Both the position numbers and the translations under genes were made by a program. Below the pieces are notes generated by a model. It did not search any database. It saw only the letters and a list, made by a program, of their open reading frames with translations, and was not told the DNA's origin. Shown piece by piece: positions 48,101-57,979 of a stretch of 64,000 bases of DNA. How positions within the stretch are numbered: position 1 is the stretch's first letter; every line of letters starts with the position of its first letter. Source of the DNA: Megalobrama amblycephala (taxonomy: Eukaryota; Chordata; Actinopteri; Cypriniformes; Xenocyprididae); the NCBI RefSeq assembly GCF_018812025.1, contig NC_063052.1:24678226-24742225 (forward strand), given 5' to 3'.

Positions 48101-51100
48101 TCACAACACAGGAACCGCTGGCACAATCAGAACTCGTTACGTATTTCTGAAGGAGGGACTTCATAGAACAAGGAAGTCATCAGCCCGTTTTTATGACAGT
48201 GGAAACAGCGGTATACAGATAAGTAAATTATATGAAAAATACTGTGTTTTTTTACACGTGAAACATGAACACATGTTATATTGCACACTATAAACACAAT
48301 CAAAGCTTCAAAAAACCACGAAAAACGGGACCTTTAAAGAGGACCTATTAAAGATATGTGTTACAAAGTGGTAGGGAATAAGAGAGGTGAGGACCCAAGT
48401 GCAGCATAAATTTATTCAAAAACCCCACAAAAATAATCCAAACAGGGAGCAGGAACAAAATCCAAACAAGGAACAGGAACAAGAATCAGACAGGGAACGA
48501 AAACGCAACAGCCTTACAAACAAGCAAAGACAACGACCGACAACAGACTACTGAAACACAGGGCTATATATACACAGGATAACAAGGGGCTGATGAGGAA
48601 CAGGTGAGGGTAATGAATTACTATGGCAACAAAAGGGTAACCATGGCAGCAAACAAGGCAGCAATGGAAACAAAAGCACACAGGAACTAAACATTTTAAC
48701 ATAAGAGCCCTTCAAAACAAAACAAGGGCAACAAGTTATTGTGGCCAAGTATGACGTAATGTGACGTGTGGCCAAGTATGGTGTCCCCTACTCAGAATTT
48801 GTGCTCTGCATTTCACCAATCCAAGTGCACACACACAGTAGTGAACACATACACACTGTGAACACACACCCGGAGCAGTGGGCAGCCGTTTTTGTTGCAT
48901 TGCCTGGGGAGTGGTTGGGTTTGCTCAAGGCACTGAAGCTGTGGGTAACACAAGTTGTGGGTAATGAGAGTGGAAGAGAGAACTGTTCATTCACTCCCAC
49001 CACCTACAGTTTCCTGTACTGAGGAAAATGAGACTCGAACTTGCAACCTTCGGGTTACAAGTCCAACTCTCTAACCATTAGGCCACAACTGCCCCCCTAT
49101 TCTGACACTATCATTCTGTTTTATGAATATCTGAACATACAATACTTTAAATGAAAACATCCCCAAAGCTTCCGATACCTATCCATGGGTTTCAAAGACG
49201 TCACTTCCGCTATGCCCGCCGCCATTTGTGACCGGTCACAGCTGCGCGCTCTGTTTAAGTCTATGGTGACAGCAGCTACAACTACCAGAAAAAGGCCAAC
49301 GAAACACTCTCAGAAGGTTCACAACAAATTTACAATATGTCTGGGATATGTGGTGCTGTTAGCCGTTTCAACAGTCGTCAGAACTACACATTTATTTGAT
49401 CCCAAAGGAGTTAAATCGGCAGAATTATTGGCTTCATTCAGAAAGGACCATACCACTGGCAGCCAAACAGCAATGCACAACATTAATAACTGCTGGGACT
49501 GTCATTTACATAAGATTATAATTGTATACAATATTGTATTAAAATATTGTGAATTCTAGTTGCTGTGTTTCGGCGTGTTATTACGTGATGAACAAATTCA
49601 CGTTGAGTTAATTAACTTTGTTTACGGGTTTTTATTCTCTTCAGCTTCAGCGTGCGCAGCTCAAACAGCAATGATTAAGTCATTAAAATGTTTACAGTAA
49701 TATTAAAACTTTCATATTTAAAAAAAAAAATGATACATTATTTTTAATAACTAGCTCTTATATTGTTCTTGTATTATATTCAGCAACACATGGTTTGATT
49801 AATAAGGATCACGAACAATAACAGATTTTTTTCTCAAATCATCTCATTTTGATAGTATTTGAGCTGCGCGAACATCCGTAAAATGAAGCGCTTTAAGTTA
49901 ATTAACTCAAAGGAACACATCCTATATAGGGCAATTCATATATATTTATACAAGATAGACATACATTTACAACTTATATTTGCACAAAATCTTGCACGCA
50001 TGTACTTGAACTAAGTAATGTAGGCAGCTCGTGTCGTGAATTTGTTCATCCTGTAATAACACGCCGAAACACAGCAACTAGAATTCACAATATTTTAATA
50101 CAATATTGTATACAATTATAATCTTATGTAAATGACAGTCCCAGCAGTTATTAATGTTATGCATTGCTGTTTGGCTGCCAGTGGTATGGTCCTTTCTGAA
50201 TGAAGCCAATAATTCTGCCGATCTAACTCCTTTGGGATCAAATAAATGTGTAGTTCTGACGACTGTTGAAACAGCTAACAGCACCACATATCCCAGACAT
50301 ATTGTAAATTTGTTGTGAACCTTCTGAGAGTGTTTCGTTGGCCTTCCTCTGCTAGTTGTAGCTGCTGTCACCATAGACTTAACAGAGCGCGCAGCTGTGA
50401 CCGGTCACAAATATGGCGGCGATAGAATACAGTGACGTCACATGAAACCCATGGATATATAGTCCTATACCTCTTCATGGGTTTGACATTTTAATTGGTA
50501 ATGTTAGGCAGTTTTGATTTATATGCTGTTGAATGTTTGAAGATCGTGTTAGCTGACATGTGCATAAGCAATGCTTCTATTGCTTAGCTGTGTTTGAAAT
50601 CGCCCACTATACACTTAAATAGGGCATTATTTGAGGGAACAGCCATTGGAAGTGTTGTCCGAAACCATAGTGGACGTTATCGAGAGCACTCATTCAATCC
50701 CACAATTAGGGCTGCACGATTAATTGCACGAGATTGTCATGCGTGTCTCATCAGTAAAGCCGGTTCTGTGATTAGCGGTAAATGTCCATCACCTGCTTTC
50801 AAATGGAGCGGCACTTAATATACAGAGCCGTAGTTCGCGGACAAGCTACGCAATATCGTGTTCATAATCGCAGATGAATCGCTTTCGATTACGAATGCGA
50901 TATTGCGTAGCTTGTCCGCGAACTACGGCTCTGTATATTAAGTGCCACTCCATTTGAAAGCAGGTGATGGACAATTACCGCTAATCACAGAACCGGCTTT
51001 ACTGACGAGACACGCATGACAAAAGCATGCGATTAGTCGTGCAGCCCTACCCACAATGCACCACAATAACGAGTGTACGACCAATGTATGCTCAACGGCC

Positions 51101-52834
51101 ACCATAATGCACCGTTAGAGTCACATGTTGAATGAATTCACGCGTCTGACCAGAATATGCCGCAAGCAGCTGAATCATACATTTTCCAAACCGCTGGTCC
51201 AATGTGGGTACAACGTAATATCATACAGGTATAAATTCCTTTTTAAATGATTATTAATGTGTTTAATTAAGGTTTAGACATAGTTTCCATGACAAAGTCC
51301 AAGGTAAATCTTTTTATCCTACTACTGGAGATGCCAGTTTGCCAAGTTTTAAAGGTGCCCTAGATTATGTTTTTAAAAGATGTAATATAAGGTGTCCCCT
51401 GAATGTGTCTGTGAAGTTTCAGATCAAAATACCCCATAGATTTTTTTTTAATACATTTTTTTAACTGCCTATTTTGGGGCATCATTATAAACGCGCCGAT
51501 TTAATGCTGCGGCCCCTTTAAATCCCGTGGTCCACGCCCACAGAGCTCGCACTTGCCTTGAACAGTGCCTTAACAAAGTTTACACAGCTAATATAACCCT
51601 CAAAATGGATCTTTACAAAGCGTTCGTCATGCATGCGTCGGATTATGTGAGTATTGTATACTGTTATATTGTTTACTTCTGATTTTGAATGAGTTTCATA
51701 GTGCTCCGTGGCTAACGGCTAATGCTACTCTGTTGGAGAGATTTATAAAGAATGAAGTTGTGTTTATGCATTATACAGACTGCAAGTGTTTAAAAATGAA
51801 AATAGCGACGGCTCTCTTGTCTCCGTGAATACAGTAATAACCGATGGTAACTTCAACCACATTTAACAGTACATTAGCAACATGCTAACGAAATATTTAG
51901 AAAGACAGTTTACAAATATCACTAAAAATATCATGTTATCATGGATCATGTCAGTTATTATTGCTCCATCTGCCATTTTTCGCTATTGTTCTTGCTTGCT
52001 TACCTAGTCTGATGATTTGGTTGTGCACATCCAGACATTAATACTGGCTGCCCTTGTCTAATGCCTTTTATAATGTTGGAAACGTGGGATGGCAAATGCA
52101 AATATTGGGGCGTACACCCCGACTGTTACGTAACAGTCGGTGTTATGTTGAGATTCGTCTGTTCTTCGGAGGTCTTTTAAACAAATGAGATTTATATAAG
52201 AAGGAGGAAACAATGGAGTTTGAGACTCACTGTATGTCATTTCCATGTATTGAACTCTTGTTATTTAACAATGCCAAGATAAATTCAATTTTTCATTCGA
52301 GGGCACCTTTAAATAATTGTTAAACAACAAACACAAAATATTAAAAAGCGGCAGCCCTTCTAATGCACTCAGTGTCCAAATTCACTCACTTTGTTTTCAT
52401 TCATTTCCTCAAGTGAACTATTAGTGCACTTATGTAGGGAATAGTGAATGAGGGTATAGGGGTCGATTTTGGACACAGCCCTTGTTTCCGTACAGAAGAT
52501 GTGTAATAGTGCCCCCAATCGTATAACAGTGAAAACATGGATTGCTTGGAAGCATTGTGTCATAAATGATGGAAAATTCTGTCAATGGTGGGGAAAGAGT
52601 TTAAATGTTTATGTATGAACAAGAACAAAACCTACAAAAGGGACTTTTCAGTACATAAAGTGTTTGGAGATGGAGGAAATGGGCATGTGTACCTTCCTTT
52701 CCTAACAGGAAGTCCAGGAAGTGGTATGTATAGGACACGCCTGAGTGTGTCTCCACTTGCGCTCTTCTGAGGGTGGAGAAAATCTTTCCCGGAGCTTCAT
52801 CTGACCCTCGGGGTTTCGGCAACTTACAGCCCAT
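27451..52834 (-). CDS. rftn1: rftn1: raftlin, 9 coding exons
   Basis: Coding exons (minus strand, 5' to 3') are 52834-52693, 35218-35035, 33219-33108, 32471-31871, 30652-30449, 28644-28535, 28335-28232, 28068-27993 and 27825-27451. They sum to 1,908 nt, in frame, 635 aa (human RFTN1 578 aa). The N-terminus MGC carries the Gly2/Cys3 myristoylation/palmitoylation signal. Conserved raftlin blocks are [14 protein letters not shown] (about 16-29), ELYQKGF...AAVHPF in exon 2, DLFVGFLPQ in exon 4, [13 protein letters not shown] (about 439-451), [11 protein letters not shown]...CVLPTPIVK (exon 7) and [15 protein letters not shown] (exon 8). Raftlin is a lipid-raft scaffold at the plasma membrane that affects B-cell receptor and TLR signalling. 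The linker (exon 4) and tail (exon 9) are poorly conserved. Adjacency to oxnad1 favours rftn1 over rftn2; which teleost duplicate (a or b) cannot be told. Confidence 0.95.
29034..30235 (-). mobile_element. Tc1-like transposon, decayed, in rftn1 intron 5
   Basis: Inverted ends CTATATTGCCAAATGTTTTG (from 29040) and its diverged inverse ending at 30231 lie next to TA dinucleotides (29036-29037 and 30234-30235). The minus strand encodes a Tc1 transposase broken by frameshifts: an N-terminal helix-turn-helix part (about 30100-29900), then 29614-29120 with the D34E part (HDCAPVHKA ... [15 protein letters not shown]) and the usual C-terminus. It spans about 1.2 kb. It is not functional as read. Confidence 0.9.
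31871..32471 (-). CDS. rftn1: rftn1 coding exon 4, long polar linker
   Basis: A 601-nt exon encoding about 200 residues. The first 20 or so ([20 protein letters not shown]) match the raftlin core. The remainder is a low-conservation linker strongly enriched in Asn, Gln, His, Ser and Glu (for example [23 protein letters not shown] runs), so it is probably disordered. This region accounts for part of the extra length over mammalian raftlin. The frame is open throughout and joins its neighbours in phase. Confidence 0.88.
34435..34550. repeat. (AT)n microsatellite
   Basis: About 70 bp of near-pure AT repeat (about 34477-34548), in rftn1 intron 2, adjoining a fragment of the common repeat family described at 21165. 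Confidence 0.95.
35478..35534. repeat. (AC)n microsatellite
   Basis: About 55 bp of AC repeat, ending six bases before the TTAA of family D copy 2. Confidence 0.95.
35540..36331. mobile_element. TTAA-flanked foldback element, family D copy 2
   Basis: Element 35544-36327 (AGGGTTAGTTCACCC...GGGTGAACTAACCCT) is flanked by TTAA. The two halves are inverted copies of about 390 bp with a short centre near 35,930. It shares its interior with copy 6 at 61264 (GATGGCCGATTTCAAAACAC), but not with copies 1 and 4, which form another subfamily. It lies in rftn1 intron 2. Confidence 0.88.
37951..38908. mobile_element. Nested element with GGCC...TTTACACTGCA ends
   Basis: The ends are GGCCCCGTTTACACTGCA (from 37954) and the inverse TGCAGTGTAAATGCGGCC (to 38905), with TTG on each side. 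The flanks rejoin to the arm sequence expected from the other half of the host element (GACATGAACATCTTGGATGA). The internal GATCGGAT words repeat. No transposase seen. Confidence 0.75.
38926..39502. mobile_element. Harbinger-like nested element with TAA duplication
   Basis: The ends are GGCCCTGTCCACACGG (38929) and the inverse CGTGTGGACGTAGCC (39499), with TAA at 38926-38928 and 39500-39502. The rejoined flanks read GGTGAGTAAATTATCAGG, exactly the inverse of the host's left arm. A 3-bp TWA duplication is typical of PIF/Harbinger. There is no transposase, so it is non-autonomous. Confidence 0.75.
40164..40790. mobile_element. Family D copy 4, right end decayed
   Basis: It starts at 40168 after TTAA (AGGGTTATTTCACC) and ends near 40786 (GGGTCAACTAACACC) where the terminal CCT and TTAA are mutated. 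The interior matches copy 1 at 24638. Confidence 0.75.
42490..42533. repeat. (GT)n microsatellite, interrupted
   Basis: Two GT blocks broken by CTCTGTTT, in rftn1 intron 2. Another short CA tract is at 41101-41130. Confidence 0.9.
43365..43629. mobile_element. Mutator-like short element with 9-bp duplication
   Basis: Element 43374-43620 has ends AGTAACACTTTAGTTTAGGG and, inverted, GGTCACACTTTAGATTAGGG. CAAAATATC is duplicated exactly at 43365-43373 and 43621-43629. A 9-bp duplication suggests a MULE-type element; the interior has no coding capacity. Confidence 0.75.
43664..44008. mobile_element. TA-flanked inverted-repeat element (CACAGCAAAATCCCC)
   Basis: Ends are CACAGCAAAATCCCCAG (43666) and the inverse GGGGATTTTGCTGTG (44006), each next to TA. 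About 340 bp, with long subterminal inverted repeats (TTAAATCAACTCTGCTCAGA). TA target fits a Tc1/mariner-type non-autonomous element. Confidence 0.75.
45089..45129. repeat. (CT)n microsatellite
   Basis: CT tract of about 40 bp with one TT break, in rftn1 intron 2. Confidence 0.9.
45370..46205. repeat. Possible interspersed repeat (CTAGCCACT words at both ends)
   Basis: The left end has CCACTAGCCACTTTGGCGGG-like sequence and the right end GAGTGGCTAGTAACTTTGG, which may be diverged inverted ends. No coding capacity; family not recognised. Confidence 0.35.
46514..47460. mobile_element. Family A copy 2
   Basis: Element 46518-47456 flanked by TTAA (46514-46517 and 47457-47460), inverse orientation to copy 1. 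It keeps the octamer ATGCAAAT at 47244-47251; the TTACGTAA palindrome is mutated to TTACATAA (47274-47281). Confidence 0.88.
47654..48337 (+). mobile_element. Family B copy 2 (inverted relative to copy 1), THAP region deleted
   Basis: Element 47658-48333 with TTAA on both sides (47654-47657, 48334-48337). It keeps the [10 protein letters not shown] start (ATG at 47926, plus strand) but the THAP domain is replaced by unrelated sequence and a stop. It lacks the family C insertion and so shows its empty target (TTAA at 47781-47784). Confidence 0.88.
48740..49097 (-). mobile_element. tRNA-derived SINE
   Basis: On the minus strand the head reads like a tRNA: A box TGGCCTAATGG (49085-49075) and B box AGTTCGAGTCT (49041-49031), separated by a normal tRNA-like distance. 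The body (CACTCCCACC, GCAGTGGG, GTGTGTTCAC words) matches a SINE common in carps and other fishes (HAmo/V-SINE-like). It is in rftn1 intron 2, same strand as the gene. Confidence 0.8.
49180..50456. repeat. Large inverted repeat, two arms of about 425 bp
   Basis: Arms at about 49180-49605 and 50037-50456 are near-identical inverse copies around a spacer of about 430 bp. Each arm carries the same 98-codon ORF (left from 49263 on plus, right 50374-50078 on minus) differing at three residues. Outer ends ATCCATGGGTTTCA / TGAAACCCATGGAT. A CAAATATGGCGGC-type motif lies near each outer end. Probably a foldback element; I know no protein like the ORF. Confidence 0.8.
50699..51057. mobile_element. hAT-like foldback element with 8-bp duplication
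   Basis: Element 50707-51049 starts TAGGGCTGCACGA and ends with the inverse. Arms of about 160 bp face each other around a 20-bp centre. CCCACAAT is duplicated exactly at 50699-50706 and 51050-51057, which is the hAT signature. No coding capacity. Confidence 0.88.
51349..52312. mobile_element. Family A copy 3
   Basis: Element 51353-52308 with TTAA at both sides. It keeps both the octamer ATGCAAAT (52096-52103) and the palindrome TTACGTAA (52126-52133). It lies in rftn1 intron 2, 380 bp from the first coding exon. Confidence 0.88.
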
Positions 52835-52836
52835 GT
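52693..52836 (-). CDS. rftn1: rftn1 first coding exon, lipid-anchor N-terminus
   Basis: The acceptor AG at 52838-52837 leaves only two untranslated bases before ATGGGCTGT, so the 5' UTR must come from an upstream exon. MGC at residues 1-3 is the dual acylation signal of raftlins. The exon ends GGAAAGGAAG|GTACAC in phase 1. G at -3 and +4 gives a good start context. Confidence 0.94.
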
Positions 52837-55389
52837 CTGCACACGTGGAGAGAAAAACAAAGACAGGGAGAGAAAATGAGATGAATATGGATAATTTGTC
52901 TGAAATATTCATGTATTCATAATTGCATTATTGATTTAACTGATTGCCTTGGCAGCAGTCCCTAATTGTCATGCTAATTAAGTCAGATTGACACTGAAAT
53001 AGAAACTGAGCATGTGCAAAACAGGGAGAGGGCATATCGGCATGTCTTTAAACATAACCACAAACATTCAGATACACGCAAAGATTTGTCACACGGTAAC
53101 ATAACATGAAGTCTAATTGGAAAGCTAATCAACCTTCAAGCATCAACCTTTAACACAAACACACATTCGCTGTCTCAAGCATAATGTCCTCTTCGAAACG
53201 CACACACTGTCTCCTTGGCTACCAGAAGCAGCAATCAGATAACACTTCATATTTGATCTGTGACTACACAACCAATCAAACAGCGGAATGTGTGGCCGAT
53301 GAATTAGCGTGTGGCTAATGCTGATAAGTGTCACATCTAGAACGCGCTAACTTGATGTGACAGCAGAGGCACGCCACGTGGGTCCCGGCCACCAGCGTTA
53401 ACACACACCATCAAGTACGAGTAGTTAGCTGCCAGCATTTCCATGTCAGCGTTTGATGAGCCAAAACAGGTGAAACCGAGAGGAACCGGACAAGCCCAGT
53501 GGCTGTGACAACAAGCATTAACTGCGCAATGATGATGGGACAGGGGAGCAATGGATGGATGGTTTTGTGGATCAGGAACGGGGTGATCATTTGGGAGAGC
53601 TACATATGAGTAGGTTAGGATAGACATTTTAAAACTGTACTGTGCCTTACCATGGTACAGTAATGGAATCAGAATTCCATGATATTTTGATATATACCAT
53701 AGTACTGTACTGTATGATAATTGTATTCAATGGTGTACTACTGGTACTTGAATTTCTAAGAATATGATGGCATTACCATTGCAATAGTGTTCAAAAGACC
53801 ATGGTTTTACTTACAATGGTACTTTGTCCAAATACTATGGTAATGGAAATGAGATAAAGAGATTGAGAGCCGTAAAATAACGACACAACAATAAATGCAA
53901 AAACAAATATACAGCTTAATGAATGACTTGTGAGTTTAAGTACGATTTTAAAAAATGTTTTTAAGATAAGTCTTATTTTCACCAAGATTGCATTTATTTG
54001 ATCAAAAATGCAGTAAAAACAGTAATAATATTGTGAAATACTGTCACAATTCATTCTAATATGCTAATCTGGCACTCATTATTATTAATGCTAAAAACAG
54101 TTGTGCGTGAACTTTGATGAACAGAAAGTTCAAAAGAACAGCATTTATTTGAAACAGAAATCTTTTGTAACATCATAAATGCTACTGTCACTTTTGATAA
54201 ATTTAATGCATCCTTGCGGAATAAAAAGTATTAAATTCTAAATAAATAACCAAATACTAAGAAATATCTTGATTTTTAGTAGTTTTAATGCTTCTATTGT
54301 TTTATTTTACATAATTTTAAGTCATCTTGAGGCCTCCTTGGAAGTTTGTTTAGGCCCCCTAGTGGTTCCTGGCCCCCTGGTTGAGAGCAACAGCATTAGA
54401 ATATGTTACCAAAATAGTACATGGGAGGTTCCAAGCTGCACAAACAGCAATGACTTCCAGAAATCAATGAAAAACATTATAACATTGAACATTGAAAACA
54501 AAACTTGGGATGTCTGCTCTGATGTACAGCTTTACAGATCATCTCTACATGGACATAGAAGTGGTTCTTTGTCATTTTAGTAGCTCTCTTTGAATTTCCT
54601 TAGTTCTTTTAGAATTGATTTTTTGATCGCCTCAGGTGTAATAGTGGCTGGTTATCTGCTCAAGTCAAATACTTCTGTAATCTGTTTAATCTGTTTTATC
54701 TCTTTTATTCCACAAAATGGTGGTCTTCAGACTTCAAGTGAACAATTGAAATGATTGGAAACAATACACTGCATTCAAGATTAGTTATTCAGAAGAAATG
54801 AATGAGTAATTTATATTTAAACAGAATATACACAGGGAGATGCTAACATAATGGCCTGAGTTGTTACGTCAAAAATTATAGGTTTAAATTGCTAGCAGGA
54901 GTGAATCTCAAAATTTACAGAGACAATTTGCTTTTATTATGATTCCGACAGCTGGAATATAAATGACTAATTCACGGGAGATACACGGACCTTCGCACCT
55001 GTGCTGAGTGAAGTTAATACTGGCAGTCAAGCATCCGGTTCCACTCATTTCCCTTCACTAGCCTGACAATCACATCATTACTGATGCTAATCGCTCGGCA
55101 ACAGACGACAGATCATCAGTTTGCTCACAGTTACTGAGACAACATTTGGAGAGCTATTAGAGCAGAAAAAGAAACCACGGATTTTTAATCTCAGCTGAAT
55201 TTGCAATATCATCAAGGGACCTGCAAACACAAGCTTTGACATCAACACAAATGCTGTTATGAGCTCATAAGCCTCAGTGAGGGGATAGTTGCTCCCTCAT
55301 TGAGCACAAAAATGACAGCACAGCAATGTGTGCATGATATTTAGCCCTTTCCATTTAGGATATATTGGTACCATAAATGGAAGCTTGTT

Positions 55390-56640
55390 TTCGCCATAGA
55401 ATTTTCTTGCAATTGCGAGTTTAGATCTCACAATTTTGAGAAAAAAACCTCAGAATTGTGAGTTATGAACTCACAATTGTGACAAAAAATTCAGAATTAT
55501 GAGATAAAAAGTTGCAAGTAACTTTTTCATTGCGAGTTCATGTCTCACAAATCTGACTTAATTTTTTACACTTGCGAATTTATATCTAGTTTATATGTAA
55601 GCAATAAGGTACTCGAGGCTGTGCTGTATCGTGAATAAGTCACGGCTGAAGAACGTAGTAAGGCATGACGCAAAGTGCCTAAAACCCCTTTAGCCGTGAC
55701 TTATTCACGATACAGCACTAGCCTCGAGTACCTTATTGCTTTTATAATACGGTTACCACACAATACAAATATTAAAGCTAGAAATATGTATCAATGGAAC
55801 TCACATGAAGTAAACTTTTTCTTCCTTCCGCCGAAAAAAATAGTCCCTGATCATGAACAGCCTTTGGTTACATTTTCACGCTATTAGATCGCGGCAAAGG
55901 CTATCTTTATAAGTGTGTCAGTCAGTAGCGAAGACTTTTAATATTGAAAAGACTGAATTGTTGTGAACACGGAACAAGACTGCTTTGACTAGCACTGTTA
56001 GTCATGGGAAAACCCCTTAAATGATAAAAGGACAAGATAATACATCGGACATTAAAACAGATTTTTTATTATGAACATAGGACTGACCTGAAGGAAAATG
56101 CTAAATCTGAATGCAGGTAATAAACTCGCTCACTCAATCTCTTTCTCACAATACTCTTCTACATAATACAGTAAGCTTCAATGAACAATATCAATTGAGA
56201 TACAATTTACGCTGCTAAGAGTGGTTGCTAAGGGTGTTGTGTAGTGATACACAGAACCACTGGGTGAAGTGGTCACAGCCATGTTTTATCGTGAATAATA
56301 CACAGCTATTAACCAATCAGAATCAAGGACAGGAACTAACCATTTTATAAGTCAGAATTGCAAAATATAAACCCACAATTCTGACCTTTTCACAATTTGG
56401 AGTTTATAACTTGCAGTTGCAAGTTAATATCTCACAGTTCAATGAAATAAAGTCAGTTAAACTCCCAATTGCGAGAAATAAAGTCAGAGTTGCAAGATAT
56501 AAACCCACAATTCTGATTTCGTTCCTCACATTTGCGGGTATATAATTCACAATTATGACTGTATTTCTCAGATTTGTAAAATATAAACTTGCAACTGCGA
56601 GAGAAAAAGTCAGAATTGTGAGATCAAATGTTGCAATTCT
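55390..56640. repeat. Degenerate 'CAGAATTGTGAGATATAAACT' repeat split by an insertion
   Basis: Diverged copies of a unit of about 40 bp (TCACAATTGTGA, CAGAATTGTGAG words) fill 55400-55590 and 56340-56640. Between them lies an inserted block of about 750 bp that begins with the hairpin at 55600-55740 and has a related TTATCGTGAATAA end near 56287. Confidence 0.6.
55600..55740. repeat. Perfect-type hairpin, 48-bp arms
   Basis: Arms 55600-55647 (AGCAATAAGGTACTCGAGGC...) and 55691-55740 are inverse copies with one small indel; loop about 43 bp. It forms the left end of the insertion described at 55390. Confidence 0.8.
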
Positions 56641-57910
56641 TTTATTTTATTTTAGGCAAAATAGTATAGAATTTTAATATAACTGTGTTCATTACTTTTT
56701 ATGTTTGATAATGATAAGGTTTATCAGTATTGCCCAGAATTTTGTCTGACATATTTTTCATTCTGACAAGAATCTCACATATGTCTCCTCTAGAGGTCTC
56801 AACAAAATCTCTGTAAAAATATATGAGTGGAATCAATTCCTAAATTAACTTAGCATTTCTCATCAAATTCTTCCAAGACCAAATGATGTGAGATATGCTA
56901 TTACTTTATAATCTTACTGCGTGTTAAACATTTGTTTCTATTTTTATTTCCAATGAATTATAGAAGAAACTTCTGAGACAGAATTTATACTAAGTCCATT
57001 AAGGCTTCTATGCTATTAAAAACCAATAATTTTTTTTAGGGTTTTTATATACAAATAAAATTATAGATATAGATTCAATTAAAAAATGAATAAAATAGAT
57101 TTTAAAAAAAACATTAAATGCACATAAATGCTCATATACATGTGAAGATAGAATCAGACTTGGAGTTTATCTTCAGCACAAAGGTGCACACACAGTTTAT
57201 ACTCTATCACAAACACACTGCACACTTCCCACACTACACACTTCCTGCAGAACACACACGAAGATATTCACACACAATAATCTCTCACTGTGATAAGCGT
57301 GAGGAGGGGAACGGAAGAAAAAAGGGAAAAAGAAAGATGGAGAGCTAAATTTAGGCAAGATGATAGGGAAGGATAATAAGTTGAGAGCACACATCGAATT
57401 GTGGTGGGGGGGGGGGGGGTGGGCTCTGGTAACCAACGGAGACGAGAGATTGTCAATATGATGCAATAAAGAAAAGCCTGATTTACTCTCCTAATGTCTT
57501 GCTCTAACAAAGGATCTTAATACAATCCCGTATATTTGAACTATAAAGTATAATAAAATAGTGTAAAAACTATGTGCGAATTACTGCAATTTAACTATCT
57601 TATCACATAAATGTGATATGTCAACAGAACAAAAAGTAACAAAAGTACCATAGTTTAACATGGAATCTTGTTTTTTTGTACTTAAAGCACAATAGTATTT
57701 TATTAAAATACTATGGTAGTAATTTAGTACCATGGTATATGCATTGGTGTCCAAAAGCCTGAGACCACATTGAAAACCAGGATTCCGAATATAATTTAAA
57801 AGTGTAAATGTTTTAGAAATGTTATCATTTGTTAAAATAATGAAAATTTTGCAGATTCTGCAAGGGGTTCATAAACTATCAAGCAGCACTGTAGGTATTT
57901 ATATATATAA

Positions 57911-57916
<6 letters not shown>

Positions 57917-57977
<61 letters not shown>
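57917..57977. repeat. (AC)n microsatellite adjoining Tc1 end
   Basis: About 58 bp of AC repeat that runs directly into the left inverted repeat of the Tc1-like element at 57975. Confidence 0.95.

Positions 57978-57979
<2 letters not shown>

Noticed and set aside
48360..48730. Possible LTR or gene fragment rich in AGGAACA/CAAAC words
   Set aside because: Composition suggests a dispersed repeat, but I found neither LTR ends nor target duplication, so no class was assigned.
49030..49098. A functional tRNA gene
   Set aside because: A and B boxes are present, but the sequence continues into a SINE body and the cloverleaf stems were not convincing; treated as the head of a SINE.
49185..49559. 124-codon ORF as a possible gene
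   Set aside because: It is one arm of a large inverted repeat; the other arm carries the same ORF and differences are mostly amino-acid changing. No known family.
27451..52834. Calling the raftlin gene rftn2
   Set aside because: Adjacency to oxnad1 matches RFTN1, and the long linker and extended C-terminus fit rftn1; sequence alone at the N-terminus would not separate the two.
53337..53627. 96-codon minus-strand ORF in rftn1 intron 1
   Set aside because: No domain, no splice context linking it to rftn1, and no repeat or family that I recognise.
54269..54580. 103-codon plus-strand ORF
   Set aside because: AT-rich, adjoins a fragment of a dispersed repeat, and shows no family features.
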